The translations under genes were made by a program, and so were the position numbers. Source: Vibrio sp. B1FLJ16 (GTDB lineage: Bacteria; Pseudomonadota; Gammaproteobacteria; Enterobacterales; Vibrionaceae). From it: 64,000 nt of DNA. Positions 39,980 to 49,055 of this stretch are shown in pieces. The stretch lies in the NCBI RefSeq assembly GCF_905175385.1, contig NZ_HG992750.1, forward strand, positions 806,001 to 870,000, given 5' to 3'. The notes under the pieces were generated by a model that worked only from the letters and a program-made list of their open reading frames with translations, was not told where the DNA came from and did no database searches. Position 1 is the first letter of the stretch. Each line of letters begins with the position of its first letter.

Positions 39980-40938
39980 GCAGCATTCAAGAATGTATCA
40001 GAACGGTCGGCCGTGGTGAGCGCGGCAGAAAACCGCTTAGTTTTGAACAAGCCTATCGGGTTATGGATGAATATCTGAATAATGAGTTCGATGATGACCA
40101 AATGGCAATGCTATTGATGCTGATTCGTGTACAGAACGAGACACAGCAAGAGATCGCCGGTTTTGTTAAAGCATTCCAGTCACGTATGCCTGCGATAGGC
40201 GCTGACATTGACTGGCCATGCTACGCAGGAAAGCGCAAAGCCGCGGGCCAGCCTTGGCATCTTTTAGCTGCCAAGATTATGGCCGACAATGGACACAAAG
40301 TTCTGATGCATGGTTATCATGACCGCCAGTCTGGACGCTGGCACGCAGAAGACTATCTTGAAAAGTTCGGAATTGTTAAAGCTCAATCTGCAGAAGAGGC
40401 TAAGGGCGTTCTGGAAACACAGAATATTGTTTACCTGCCTTTAAGTGCATTTGCACCTCAGGCAGAAAAGATGATCAGTTGGAAAAACCGTTACGGGTTG
40501 AGAACTCCGATAAATACTGTCGTACGGGCTCTAAACCCCGGCCAGGCAACCGTCGGAATTCGAGGCAGTTTCCATCCCGGATTCCAGCAGCTTCACGCTG
40601 AAGTAGAGCATGAAATTGGCCAGACACGTCACGCTGTGGTGTCATTTAAAGGGCAATCCGGTGAATCGGAATATAACCCTAAAGTAAGCCAAACGGTATG
40701 GCTCAGTCAAACAAGTGGTGTTACTTCACACTACTGGACTGAACAGATGCTGTCGGAAGTGCCGATTCCAGACTCTTGTCCTTTTGACACGGCGAAAGAA
40801 GACTTAACGCAGATGGCCAATACCGTTATTGCAACCATGACTGCGGTGCTGTTTTCCGAGATGCAAGATCGGGAAAAAGCGTATGAACGAGCGTTTTCTT
40901 ATTGGTTGGGGCATGTAAACGGTGAAAACCAAGTCTAA
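39976..40938 (+). CDS. ybiB: Anthranilate phosphoribosyltransferase-like protein YbiB
   Basis: A 320-residue protein of the TrpD-like, glycosyl transferase family 3 group. It has an N-terminal helical domain (AYRVMDEYLNNEFDDDQMAMLLMLIRVQ) and a larger alpha/beta domain, with RTPINTVVRALNPG and GSFHPGFQQLHAEVE typical of YbiB. YbiB in E. coli is a nucleic-acid-binding homologue without anthranilate activity, so a role in tryptophan synthesis is unlikely. It overlaps cobA and closes this operon; the family is often found beside assimilatory nitrate reductase genes in my recollection. Confidence 0.82.
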   Translation: MSSIQECIRTVGRGERGRKPLSFEQAYRVMDEYLNNEFDDDQMAMLLMLIRVQNETQQEIAGFVKAFQSRMPAIGADIDWPCYAGKRKAAGQPWHLLAAKIMADNGHKVLMHGYHDRQSGRWHAEDYLEKFGIVKAQSAEEAKGVLETQNIVYLPLSAFAPQAEKMISWKNRYGLRTPINTVVRALNPGQATVGIRGSFHPGFQQLHAEVEHEIGQTRHAVVSFKGQSGESEYNPKVSQTVWLSQTSGVTSHYWTEQMLSEVPIPDSCPFDTAKEDLTQMANTVIATMTAVLFSEMQDREKAYERAFSYWLGHVNGENQV

Positions 40939-41069
40939 CTAAACTTTTGTATTTATATTGTTAAACCAGAAACCATTATCTATTGTTTACAGTAGTTTGC
41001 GGAGTTGTTGTGACTGCTTAGTATCCCGCAAGGTAAACCCGTTTTTAAAATAAACAGAGGATAAGGGTA

Positions 41070-41981
41070 ATGGTTCTAAAGCATCGCGCTTCCAGTGAAA
41101 AGGAGTCACATCCTATACCCCAAGAGGCATTTGACTGGTATGACGAATATGCACACGGTAAGATTTCACGCCGTGAGTTCATCAACCGACTGGGTGGTTT
41201 GGCTGTTTTGGGTTTTAGTGCGGCAGCGTTAATTGAAGCTTTAACACCCAACTATGCATTGGCGGAACAAGTCTCTTTTAATGACCCAGATATTAAAGCA
41301 ACCTATCAAACCTTTCCTTCTCCGAATGGGCATGGAGAAGGAAGTGGTTATCTGGTCATGCCCCGTAAAAAGACCGTAAAGTCTCCTGCTGTGTTGGTTA
41401 TTCATGAAAACAGAGGGCTAAACCCGTATATCAAAGACGTTGCGAGGCGATTAGCAAAAGATGGCTTTATTGCTTTCGCTCCGGATGCGCTTTATCCACT
41501 CGGAGGTTATCCCGGAAACGATGATGATGGTCGTGCAATGCAGAAAAGTATGGATCGAGCTAAGATTGAGCAGGATTTTATCGCAGCGGCTAATTTCCTT
41601 AAACAACATCAAAGTAGTTCAGGGAAACTCGGGGCAGTTGGATTCTGCTTTGGTGGATACATTGTTAACATGTTAGCCGCGGTCATGCCTGACAAGTTGG
41701 ATGCCGGTGTCCCTTTTTACGGGACACCGGCAGAAGAATCCATTCGTAATCAGGTTAAAGGCCCTTTACTGCTGCATTTCGCAGGGCTTGATAAGCGTGT
41801 TAATGATACCTGGCCTGGCTATGAACAGCAGCTTATTGCCAATGACGCGGAGTATACAGCGCTCATGTATGAAAACGTCAACCACGGATTCCATAATGAC
41901 TCTACAGGGCGTTATGCGCCAGAAGAAGCTGCGCTGGCCTGGGAGCGTACCATTGCGTTCTTTCGTAATCACCTTACCTAG
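41070..41981 (+). CDS. Dienelactone hydrolase family protein, YghX-like
   Basis: A 303-residue protein. A twin-arginine motif SRREFINRLGG begins near residue 31 after a cytoplasmic leader (EAFDWYDEYAHGKI), as in E. coli YghX, so export by Tat is likely. The hydrolase domain has the nucleophile motif GFCFGGYIV, Asp in FAGLDKRVN and His in ENVNHGFHND, together forming Cys-Asp-His. Substrate is unknown. It lies between the nasA operon and nasT but has its own upstream spacer; no nitrate-regulated leader was seen before it. Confidence 0.85.
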   Translation: MVLKHRASSEKESHPIPQEAFDWYDEYAHGKISRREFINRLGGLAVLGFSAAALIEALTPNYALAEQVSFNDPDIKATYQTFPSPNGHGEGSGYLVMPRKKTVKSPAVLVIHENRGLNPYIKDVARRLAKDGFIAFAPDALYPLGGYPGNDDDGRAMQKSMDRAKIEQDFIAAANFLKQHQSSSGKLGAVGFCFGGYIVNMLAAVMPDKLDAGVPFYGTPAEESIRNQVKGPLLLHFAGLDKRVNDTWPGYEQQLIANDAEYTALMYENVNHGFHNDSTGRYAPEEAALAWERTIAFFRNHLT

Positions 41982-42018
41982 ATAACTCGTACTAGGGTTA
42001 GATAACTTTTTTTGTCAG

Positions 42019-42035
42019 TTGGCACATTCCTTGAT
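42019..42035 (+). promoter_or_regulatory. Possible sigma-54-like promoter before nasT
   Basis: TTGGCACATTCCTTGAT has a good -24 element (GG at 42021-42022) but the -12 position reads GA instead of GC after the correct ten-base gap. It could be a weak sigma-54 promoter. Confidence 0.4.
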
Positions 42036-42075
42036 TTACCTCTCTTGTTGAGAAAGGTTAAAGCAGGGAATGTCC

Positions 42076-42657
42076 ATGACTCATTTTACTTCTAAAACAC
42101 CCGTTATCGTATGTTGTGACAGCCTTACAGAACAAGCTCGCTTATCGGGTTTATTGACCCCAAATTATGACAATATTATCGGTTGTCCGTTAGCACGTTT
42201 AGAAAGTGCATTGGAACAAGAACCCAACGCGAATATAGTGGTGGGCTGGCAACAGCCAACTGCAGAGTTGCGTTTAATTGTGGATTTCTGCAGGTCAAAA
42301 TCCTCACCTCTGTTAATTGTACTTAAACAGTTTTCAACTAATGATATCAATCGCTTATCTGAATCAATGGATTACGTTTTGATGCCGTATGACAGTCAGT
42401 TTGCCCTACAGCCGTGGGTGGAGCATGCTAGGCTAGTGCGTACGCGTTTTACACAGATGGAGTCAGAAATTGCAGATCTAACGAGCAAAATTGAAGAGCG
42501 AAAACTGGTTGAAAAAGCCAAAGGGCTACTGATGAAAATGCACAGGGTGGATGAGGAACAAGCGTATAAAGCGATGAGAAATTCTGCGATGCAAACTAGC
42601 CAGACGTTAGCTCAAGTTGCTAAAAATTTGATTTCCACATTGGAGGTTCTTAGCTAA
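42076..42657 (+). CDS. nasT: ANTAR-domain antiterminator, NasT type
   Basis: A 193-residue RNA-binding regulator. Residues about 1-125 are a degenerate receiver-like domain (TPVIVCCDSL start); a coiled-coil joins it to the C-terminal ANTAR domain (ERKLVEKAKGLLMKMHRVDE, then AYKAMRNSAM). ANTAR proteins bind paired hairpins in leader RNA and block an overlapping terminator. The two such leaders in this window, before nasA and nrtA, are its obvious targets. In other bacteria NasT is held back by the nitrate sensor NasS; no NasS gene is seen here. ATG 42076 has GGGA eight bases upstream; 42070 is the alternative. Confidence 0.88.
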   Translation: MTHFTSKTPVIVCCDSLTEQARLSGLLTPNYDNIIGCPLARLESALEQEPNANIVVGWQQPTAELRLIVDFCRSKSSPLLIVLKQFSTNDINRLSESMDYVLMPYDSQFALQPWVEHARLVRTRFTQMESEIADLTSKIEERKLVEKAKGLLMKMHRVDEEQAYKAMRNSAMQTSQTLAQVAKNLISTLEVLS

Positions 42658-42689
42658 TTGCCTAACCCTTTGGGGTTATATGAAAAAAT

Positions 42690-42728
42690 CTACCTTGGTG
42701 CGTATTGCACAGCCAATATGCAAGGTAG
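42690..42728 (+). promoter_or_regulatory. Hairpin / NtrC-like site upstream of nrtA
   Basis: CTACCTT (42690-42696) and AAGGTAG (42722-42728) enclose a second stem GCGTATTG / CAATATGC with a six-base loop CACAGC. It follows nasT and may end its transcript, though no T tract follows. Within it, TGCACAGCCAATATGCA (42706-42722) is an NtrC-like dyad whose centre is 72 bp upstream of the -24 GG of the nrtA promoter, the same distance as at nasA. Confidence 0.45.
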
Positions 42729-42784
42729 GTAATAATAAACATTCCATTTGACGTAACTTACTGTAATTTAATGAAATATAAACA

Positions 42785-42800
42785 TGGCACATGCGTTGCA
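42785..42800 (+). promoter_or_regulatory. Sigma-54 promoter of nrtA operon
   Basis: TGGCACATGCGTTGCA matches the -24/-12 consensus, with GG (42786-42787) and GC (42798-42799) ten bases apart. The transcript should start near 42811, leaving a leader of about 110 bases. Confidence 0.8.
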
Positions 42801-42837
42801 ACGGTATTGTCGGGTTTATTGTTTAATAGCTTCACTC

Positions 42838-42908
42838 AATTATCAAAGACGGTAATTGTAGTCATGGCAACGGCGCCACTGCTCTTAGGAGTAGTGGCGT
42901 TTTTTTTT
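42838..42908 (+). promoter_or_regulatory. ANTAR-type antitermination leader of nrtA operon
   Basis: P1: AATTATC (42838-42844), hexaloop AAAGAC, GGTAATT (42851-42857). Seven bases on, P2: TGGC (42865-42868), hexaloop AACGGC, GCCA (42875-42878). Both loops have A1 and G4, the ANTAR recognition pattern. P2 overlaps the terminator CGCCACTGCTC (42874-42884), loop TTAG, GAGTAGTGGCG (42889-42899) with nine T after it. Confidence 0.88.
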
Positions 42909-42922
42909 ATGGGAGAAAAGCG

Positions 42923-44287
42923 ATGAAATGGAGTTCGATGCTGAAAGTATCAGCAATCACACTATCTGTAATAAGTGCATTCAATGTGAGGGCTGAACTG
43001 GGTGAACCAGAAATTGAAGACCTAAAGTTTGGCTTTATTAAGTTAACCGATATGGCTCCACTGGCTGTCGCTTACGAAAAAGGCTTTTTTGAAGATGAGG
43101 GCTTATACGTCACTCTAGAAGCTCAGGCGAACTGGAAGGTATTGCTAGACCGCGTGATTGACGGTGAGTTGGATGGCGCGCATATGCTGGCAGGGCAACC
43201 TTTAGGGGCAACGATTGGCGTGGGAACCAAAGCGGAAGTCATCACGGCTTTTAGTATGGATTTAAACGGCAATGCGATCACCGTTTCTAACGATACGTGG
43301 GAGCAGATGAAGCCGCACATCCCATTGCAAGAAGATGGCAAGCCTGTCCATCCAATTAAAGCAGATGCACTTAAACCGGTTGTCGACAGTTACCGGGATC
43401 AGGGTAAGGCGTTCAATATGGGAATGGTGTTCCCGGTTTCGACACACAACTACGAGTTACGCTATTGGTTAGCCGCTGGCGGGATTCATCCGGGGTATTA
43501 CGCACCGGAAAGTGGTGACAACAGTGGTCAGGTGAAAGCAGATGTATTGCTTAGCGTAACTCCACCACCACAAATGCCAGCCACCATGGAAGCAGGAACA
43601 ATCAAAGGTTACTGCGTAGGTGAACCCTGGAACCAACAAGCGGTATTCAAAGGTATTGGAGCACCGGTGGTTACCGATTACGAAATCTGGAAAAACAACC
43701 CGGAGAAAGTATTTGGCGTTTCTAAACAGTGGGCTGAAGCAAACCCGAATACGCACATACGTGTTGTAAAAGCGTTGATTCGCGCGGCGCATTGGTTGGA
43801 TGAAAACGACAATGCAAATCGTCAGGAAGCAGTGAAGCTCCTTGCTAAAAGTGAATACGTCGGGGCAGACGCAGAAGTTATCGCGAACTCAATGACCGGT
43901 ACTTTCGAATATGAGAAAGGTGATAAACGAGATGTTCCGGACTTTAACGTCTTCTTCCGTCATAACGCAACCTACCCGTACTACAGCGACGCGATTTGGT
44001 ACCTGACGCAAATGCGCCGTTGGGGACAAATCTCAACCTCTAAACCAGACGATTGGTACATGGACATCGCGAAAGAGGTGTATCGCCCTGACATCTACCA
44101 ACAAGCAGCAGAAGCGCTGATTGAAGACGGTGTGCTGAGCGTTCAGGACTTCCCTGATTTTAAGGCTGAAGATGGATTCCGCGAACCACAGACACATTTT
44201 ATTGATGACGTGGTTTATGACGGACGTGAACCGAACAAATACCTGGAGAAGTTCTCCATTGGTTTAAAAGGAAACGACAAGGTCTGA
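42923..44287 (+). CDS. nrtA: Nitrate ABC transporter substrate-binding protein
   Basis: A 454-residue NrtA/NasF-type binding protein. A signal peptide ([20 protein letters not shown], cleavage near NVRA) exports it to the periplasm. The mature part contains [33 protein letters not shown] and [18 protein letters not shown], typical of nitrate/nitrite binders. Without lipid anchor it is soluble. The ribosome-binding site GGGAG lies just after the terminator T run. It is followed by a stem-loop and the permease gene. Confidence 0.93.
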   Translation: MKWSSMLKVSAITLSVISAFNVRAELGEPEIEDLKFGFIKLTDMAPLAVAYEKGFFEDEGLYVTLEAQANWKVLLDRVIDGELDGAHMLAGQPLGATIGVGTKAEVITAFSMDLNGNAITVSNDTWEQMKPHIPLQEDGKPVHPIKADALKPVVDSYRDQGKAFNMGMVFPVSTHNYELRYWLAAGGIHPGYYAPESGDNSGQVKADVLLSVTPPPQMPATMEAGTIKGYCVGEPWNQQAVFKGIGAPVVTDYEIWKNNPEKVFGVSKQWAEANPNTHIRVVKALIRAAHWLDENDNANRQEAVKLLAKSEYVGADAEVIANSMTGTFEYEKGDKRDVPDFNVFFRHNATYPYYSDAIWYLTQMRRWGQISTSKPDDWYMDIAKEVYRPDIYQQAAEALIEDGVLSVQDFPDFKAEDGFREPQTHFIDDVVYDGREPNKYLEKFSIGLKGNDKV

Positions 44288-44310
44288 CTGTAAGTATATG
44301 AACCAAATGT

Positions 44311-44334
44311 CGCGGGCATTGCAACAAGCCCGCG
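44311..44334 (+). other. Intercistronic stem-loop between nrtA and nrtB
   Basis: CGCGGGC (44311-44317) and GCCCGCG (44328-44334) form a strong stem with a ten-base loop and no T tract. Such structures after binding-protein genes usually protect the upstream mRNA from decay so that more binding protein than permease is made. Confidence 0.65.
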
Positions 44335-44363
44335 TCCACAAAGATGTAAATTTAGGAGCGACT

Positions 44364-45329
44364 ATGTCTAGTAACGTTATTTCTCTTTTTCCTGCGAAAG
44401 AGGTGGTAAACAGAAGCCGGTTGGTGTTGTTACCGATTATCGGTTTACTGGTTTTCCTGAGTATCTGGCACTTAGCGGCGAGAGAAGTACAAACTTCGTT
44501 AGGCACGTTGCCAGGGCCAGTTGAGACTTATCAGCAGTTCCATAATCTGGTTGATGAACACTGGCAAGAACGCGAGAAAGAACAGGCATTCATTGAACGT
44601 CAGGAGAAACGTAACGCGGCTAAGTTGGCGAAAAATCCAGATGCAGAGGTGAAAATTCGGCCATATACAGGTAAGCCAACGTTCTTTGATCAAATACTTA
44701 CAAGTCTGGTTACGGTAGCTGCCGGGTTCATGCTAGCGACCTTTTTAGCGATCCCTCTTGGTATTTTATTAGGATTAAATCATGGTCTTTACAAAGCGTT
44801 TAACCCGGTTATTCAACTGCTGAAACCAGTGTCACCACTGGCTTGGTTGCCGATAGTAACCATGGTCGTGAGCGCCACCTATGTCAGTGATGACCCCATG
44901 TTTGCTAAATCTTTTATCACTTCACTGATTACTGTTGCGTTATGTAGCTTGTGGCCGACTTTGATTAACACTGCTGTTGGCGTCACCAGTGTCGATAAAG
45001 ATCTGATTAATGTAAGCAAAGTGCTGCAGCTTTCCTGGTGGCAGCATATTCGAACCATTGTTTTGCCTTCTGCTATTCCAATGATTTTTACCGGCCTGCG
45101 ACTTTCCCTGGGTATTGCTTGGATGGTGCTGATTGCAGCAGAAATGCTGGCGCAGAATCCGGGGTTAGGCAAGTTCGTCTGGGATGAATTTCAAAACGGC
45201 AGCTCTGCCTCTCTCGGGAGGATTATGGTTGCAGTGATTACGATAGGCTTTATTGGCTTGATGCTCGATAAGGGAATGTTGCAATTGCAGAAATGTTTGT
45301 CGTGGAACAAACAACAAGCATTTAGATAA
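44364..45329 (+). CDS. nrtB: Nitrate ABC transporter permease
   Basis: A 321-residue permease with six or so transmembrane segments; the N-terminal part carries a charged periplasmic or cytoplasmic loop (EREKEQAFIERQEKRN) after the first membrane helix. The EAA loop region reads SKVLQLSWWQHIRTIVLPSA, the contact site for the ATPase. ATG 44364 (MSSNVISLFPAK) has TAGGAG six bases upstream; the frame is open back to 44298 but that start lies before the stem-loop. It forms the membrane channel with NrtA and NrtD. Confidence 0.92.
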   Translation: MSSNVISLFPAKEVVNRSRLVLLPIIGLLVFLSIWHLAAREVQTSLGTLPGPVETYQQFHNLVDEHWQEREKEQAFIERQEKRNAAKLAKNPDAEVKIRPYTGKPTFFDQILTSLVTVAAGFMLATFLAIPLGILLGLNHGLYKAFNPVIQLLKPVSPLAWLPIVTMVVSATYVSDDPMFAKSFITSLITVALCSLWPTLINTAVGVTSVDKDLINVSKVLQLSWWQHIRTIVLPSAIPMIFTGLRLSLGIAWMVLIAAEMLAQNPGLGKFVWDEFQNGSSASLGRIMVAVITIGFIGLMLDKGMLQLQKCLSWNKQQAFR

Positions 45330-45340
45330 GGAATGGGACT

Positions 45341-46174
45341 ATGGAAAAGCCATTACTAGATTTGACGCGTTTAGGGATGCGATTCCCGACACCAAACGGT
45401 GAGTTTATTGCGCTAAAAAATGTCGATTTGCAGATAAAAAAAGGTGAGTTTGTATCGCTAATAGGTCACTCGGGATGTGGTAAGTCAACGGTACTGAACT
45501 TAGTCGCTGGCCTTCACTTACCGACTGACGGGGGTGTTATTGTCGATGGTCGTGAAGTGGCGGGGCCCGGGCCGGACAGAGCTGTGGTGTTCCAGAACCA
45601 TTCATTATTGCCTTGGCTGACGGTTTATCAAAACGTTGAATTGGCGGTCAAACAAGTCGCGGGTAAGCATGGTAAGTCTTGGGTAAAAGAGCAAGTTCAC
45701 CATTACCTGAAGCTCATTCAAATGGAACACGCAGCAGATAAGAAACCAGATGAAATCTCCGGTGGTATGAAGCAGCGAGTCGGAATCGCCAGAGCACTGG
45801 CACTGCAACCAAAAGTTCTGTTGATGGATGAGCCTTTTGGTGCACTGGATGCTTTAACAAGAGCGCATTTGCAGGATGCGCTAATGACGATTCAGGCAGA
45901 GTTAAACAATACGGTGATCATGATTACTCATGACGTCGATGAAGCGGTTTTACTGTCTGACAAAATTGTAATGATGACGAATGGTCCTGCAGCGACTGTC
46001 GGTGAAGTACTAAATATCGAGTTAGCTCGTCCGCGCGAAAGGGTAGCACTAGCGGAAGATTCGCAATACCAAAAATATCGTCAATCTGTACTCAAGTTCC
46101 TTTACGAGAAGCAATCGAAAGTGGAACAGACAAACGACGTTAAGCAGTCAATGACCACAGCAAAACTGGCGTAA
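45341..46174 (+). CDS. nrtD: Nitrate ABC transporter ATP-binding protein
   Basis: A 277-residue ABC ATPase: Walker A GHSGCGKST (about 43-51), signature ISGGMKQRVGIARAL, Walker B VLLMDEPFGALDAL and switch His in MITHDVDEAV. It powers nitrate uptake. Unlike cyanobacterial NrtC it has no fused binding domain. It starts eleven bases after nrtB and ends ten bases before nirB, so transporter and nitrite reductase are one operon. Confidence 0.93.
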   Translation: MEKPLLDLTRLGMRFPTPNGEFIALKNVDLQIKKGEFVSLIGHSGCGKSTVLNLVAGLHLPTDGGVIVDGREVAGPGPDRAVVFQNHSLLPWLTVYQNVELAVKQVAGKHGKSWVKEQVHHYLKLIQMEHAADKKPDEISGGMKQRVGIARALALQPKVLLMDEPFGALDALTRAHLQDALMTIQAELNNTVIMITHDVDEAVLLSDKIVMMTNGPAATVGEVLNIELARPRERVALAEDSQYQKYRQSVLKFLYEKQSKVEQTNDVKQSMTTAKLA

Positions 46175-46184
46175 GGAGAGTCAA

Positions 46185-48668
46185 ATGAATCATATTGTTA
46201 TCGTTGGTAATGGCATGGTCGGTCACCACCTTGTCGAGCAACTTGTTCAGAAACAAGCACATTTAGAGCATCAAATCACCGTAATTGGCGCTGAGCGCTT
46301 TATCGCTTATGACCGAGTTCAGTTGTCGTCTTTGTTTGCAGGTAAATCCCATGAAGATTTGATGTTAAGTAATCAGCAATGGTACGACTTACACGGTATT
46401 CAGCTTGTGTTGGGGAGTCAGGTAACGGGTATTGACCGTGAACAAAAACGCATTTTGCTAGATGGTGAAGACATTCTCGGCTATGACCAATTAGTACTAG
46501 CGACGGGCTCTTATCCTTTCGTGCCGCCAATTGAAGGCAAAGACCGGGAAAACGTGTTTGTATATCGAACTTTGGATGACCTTTCACAAATTAAAAACGC
46601 GTGTACTGGTGCCAAAAAAGGAGCGGTCATTGGTGGTGGGCTATTAGGTCTGGAAGCGGCAAATGCACTTAAATTGCTTGGTTTGGAAACCCATGTCATT
46701 GAGTTTGCACCACGATTAATGCCTGTCCAGCTTGATGATGGCGCAGGTTTTGTTCTTAAAGAAAAGATCGAGTCACTTGGATTAACAGTCCATACATCTA
46801 CAGGTACTGAGCGAATCTGTGATGGTGAAACTGCCAGACACAGGATGGTGTTTAAAGATAAAGAGCCACTGGAAGTCGATGTCATCGTATTTTCCGCTGG
46901 TATCCGGCCACAAGATCATTTGGCAAGGTTGGCTGAGCTAGAGATCGGTGAACGTGGCGGGGTAGTGATTAACAATCAATGCCAAACCAGTGATAAAAAC
47001 ATCTTTGCGATTGGTGAATGTGCATTGTGGCAGGAGAAGGTATTTGGCCTCGTTGCTCCGGGTTATACCATGGCGAGAATCACAGCAGATGTTCTGACCA
47101 ACAGGACAAATCAAGGTTTCACTGGCGCGGACATGAGCACCAAGCTTAAGTTACTGGGTGTGGATGTTGCTTCTATCGGTGATGCTCAAATGCAGACAGA
47201 AGGCGCGCAGGAAATGGTGCTTCAAGACGCAGTCTCAGGTGTTTATAAGAAGTTAGTTGTTGATGAAACTGGCACTCAATTGCTTGGTGCTATCTTAGTT
47301 GGTGATAACAGTGATTATGATGCGCTATTGCAATGTTATTTGAATAAAACCCCTCTTCCGGATCACGCCGCAAACCTATTATTTGACACTGGGATGTTAG
47401 ACCGAGAAATGCCCGACACCGCGATAATCTGTTCTTGTCATAACGTAAGTAAAGGGGACTTGGTTGCTGAAATTAAAGCGGGCGCGACCAACCTGTCGGA
47501 CCTTAAAGCAAAAACAAAAGCAGGGACTGGCTGCGGAGGTTGCAGCAACATGGTTAAGTCTGTGTTAGATGCTCAACTTGTGGCAATGGGTGTTGAAGTA
47601 AACAACGATCTTTGTGAGCACTTTGCACTTAGCCGACAGGAGTTGTTCCACATTTGTCAGGTCGAGGAGATCAAAGACTTTGATACCTTGATAGGGCGCC
47701 ATGGGAAAGGTCATGGCTGTGACATCTGTAAGCCAACCGCAGCCTCCGTATTTGCGTCGCTTTGGAATGAACACATTATGGAACCTCAACTCCAGCCATT
47801 ACAAGATTCTAATGATGCCTTCATGGCAAACCTGCAAAAAGACGGTTCTTATTCTGTAGTACCAAGAGTACCTGGTGGTGAAATTACGCCGGATAAACTT
47901 ATTGTTCTCGGCCAAGTGGCACAGCAATATGACCTGTATACCAAGATAACGGGTGGTCAGCGTGTCGACTTGTTTGGAGCGCAACTAGAGCAACTTCCAG
48001 AGATCTGGAAAACCCTGATCGATGCCGGTTTTGAAACCGGACATGCGTACGGGAAATCAGTACGTACCGTTAAATCGTGTGTTGGTTCAACGTGGTGCCG
48101 ATACGGTGTGGATGATTCAATTGGTTTAGCCATTGAGTTAGAGAACCGATACAAAGGATTACGCGCCCCTCACAAGCTCAAGTTTGCTGTTTCGGGTTGT
48201 ACACGAGAGTGTGCAGAAGCGCAAAGTAAGGACATCGGGGTGATAGCTACAGAAAATGGCTGGAACCTGTATGTGTGTGGGAATGGCGGCATGAGGCCAA
48301 GGCATGCGGATTTGTTCGCATCGGACTTATCTAAAGAAGAACTTATCACCATTATTGACCGTGTCTTGATGTTCTACGTCAGAACCGCAGATCGTTTGCA
48401 GCGCACGTCTGTATGGATGGACAACTTGGAAGGTGGTTTAGACTATCTGAAACAAGTAATACTAGAAGACTCGCTCAATATATGTAATTCACTCGATGAG
48501 CAAATGAATCTCGTAGCTGACACCTATCAATGCGAGTGGAAGAGCACCTTGGAAAATCCAACCAAATTGCAGCGTTTCCGACCTTATTTAAACAGCAATG
48601 CAGCGAGTAAAGTATTGCCGTATCAACGTGTACGTGGTCAGCGTATTCCGCTAAAAGAGGAGGTGTAA
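46185..48668 (+). CDS. nirB: Nitrite reductase (NADH), large subunit
   Basis: An 827-residue assimilatory nitrite reductase. N-terminal FAD and NADH domains (IVIVGNGMVGHHLVEQL, KKGAVIGGGLLGLEAANAL), a BFD-type 2Fe-2S domain (ICSCHNVSKGD and CGGCSNM), and a C-terminal siroheme/4Fe-4S domain with CVGSTWCRYG and SGCTRECAEAQSKD are all present. It reduces nitrite to ammonium with NADH, using siroheme made by CobA. It is immediately followed by nirD (stop 48668, start 48669). Confidence 0.95.
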   Translation: MNHIVIVGNGMVGHHLVEQLVQKQAHLEHQITVIGAERFIAYDRVQLSSLFAGKSHEDLMLSNQQWYDLHGIQLVLGSQVTGIDREQKRILLDGEDILGYDQLVLATGSYPFVPPIEGKDRENVFVYRTLDDLSQIKNACTGAKKGAVIGGGLLGLEAANALKLLGLETHVIEFAPRLMPVQLDDGAGFVLKEKIESLGLTVHTSTGTERICDGETARHRMVFKDKEPLEVDVIVFSAGIRPQDHLARLAELEIGERGGVVINNQCQTSDKNIFAIGECALWQEKVFGLVAPGYTMARITADVLTNRTNQGFTGADMSTKLKLLGVDVASIGDAQMQTEGAQEMVLQDAVSGVYKKLVVDETGTQLLGAILVGDNSDYDALLQCYLNKTPLPDHAANLLFDTGMLDREMPDTAIICSCHNVSKGDLVAEIKAGATNLSDLKAKTKAGTGCGGCSNMVKSVLDAQLVAMGVEVNNDLCEHFALSRQELFHICQVEEIKDFDTLIGRHGKGHGCDICKPTAASVFASLWNEHIMEPQLQPLQDSNDAFMANLQKDGSYSVVPRVPGGEITPDKLIVLGQVAQQYDLYTKITGGQRVDLFGAQLEQLPEIWKTLIDAGFETGHAYGKSVRTVKSCVGSTWCRYGVDDSIGLAIELENRYKGLRAPHKLKFAVSGCTRECAEAQSKDIGVIATENGWNLYVCGNGGMRPRHADLFASDLSKEELITIIDRVLMFYVRTADRLQRTSVWMDNLEGGLDYLKQVILEDSLNICNSLDEQMNLVADTYQCEWKSTLENPTKLQRFRPYLNSNAASKVLPYQRVRGQRIPLKEEV

Positions 48669-49004
48669 ATGAATACGTTAACTTCAGTATCACTGTGTAA
48701 ACTTGACGAGCTAATACCCTTTGTTGGCTCAATCGTGCTACTAGACGATGAACAAGTCGCGTTGTTCTACATTCCTGAACATGGTGTGTATGCAGTGCAA
48801 GACTGGGACCCAATAGGAAAAGCTTACGTTTTGAGTAGAGGTATAGTGGGGGATATTGACGGTGAACTTTGTGTCGCATCTCCCTTATATAAACAGCATT
48901 TCTGCTTAAAAACCGGACGTTGTGTCGAAGATGAGAAGTACCAACTTAAAACATGGAAAGTCACAATAGATGGCGGGACCGTATGTTTAACGACAGATAG
49001 ATAA
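48669..49004 (+). CDS. nirD: Nitrite reductase (NADH), small subunit
   Basis: A 111-residue NirD, a Rieske-like fold. The pattern of a long N-terminal strand and VYAVQDWDPIGKAYVLSRG, then LKTGRCVED, matches the family; most NirD proteins lack cluster-binding cysteines and histidines, and here too there is no complete Rieske set. It is needed for NirB activity in other bacteria. GGAGG within the end of nirB is its ribosome-binding site. A terminator follows at 49009-49030. Confidence 0.92.
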   Translation: MNTLTSVSLCKLDELIPFVGSIVLLDDEQVALFYIPEHGVYAVQDWDPIGKAYVLSRGIVGDIDGELCVASPLYKQHFCLKTGRCVEDEKYQLKTWKVTIDGGTVCLTTDR

Positions 49005-49008
49005 AAAT

Positions 49009-49030
49009 AAGGCCAGCGAATGCTGGCCTT
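49009..49030. terminator. Intrinsic terminator of nirBD
   Basis: AAGGCCAGC (49009-49017), loop GAAT, GCTGGCCTT (49022-49030), then GTTGT. It separates nirD from the convergent ilvE. Confidence 0.8.
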
Positions 49031-49055
49031 GTTGTAACGAATATTTGGTTGTTGA

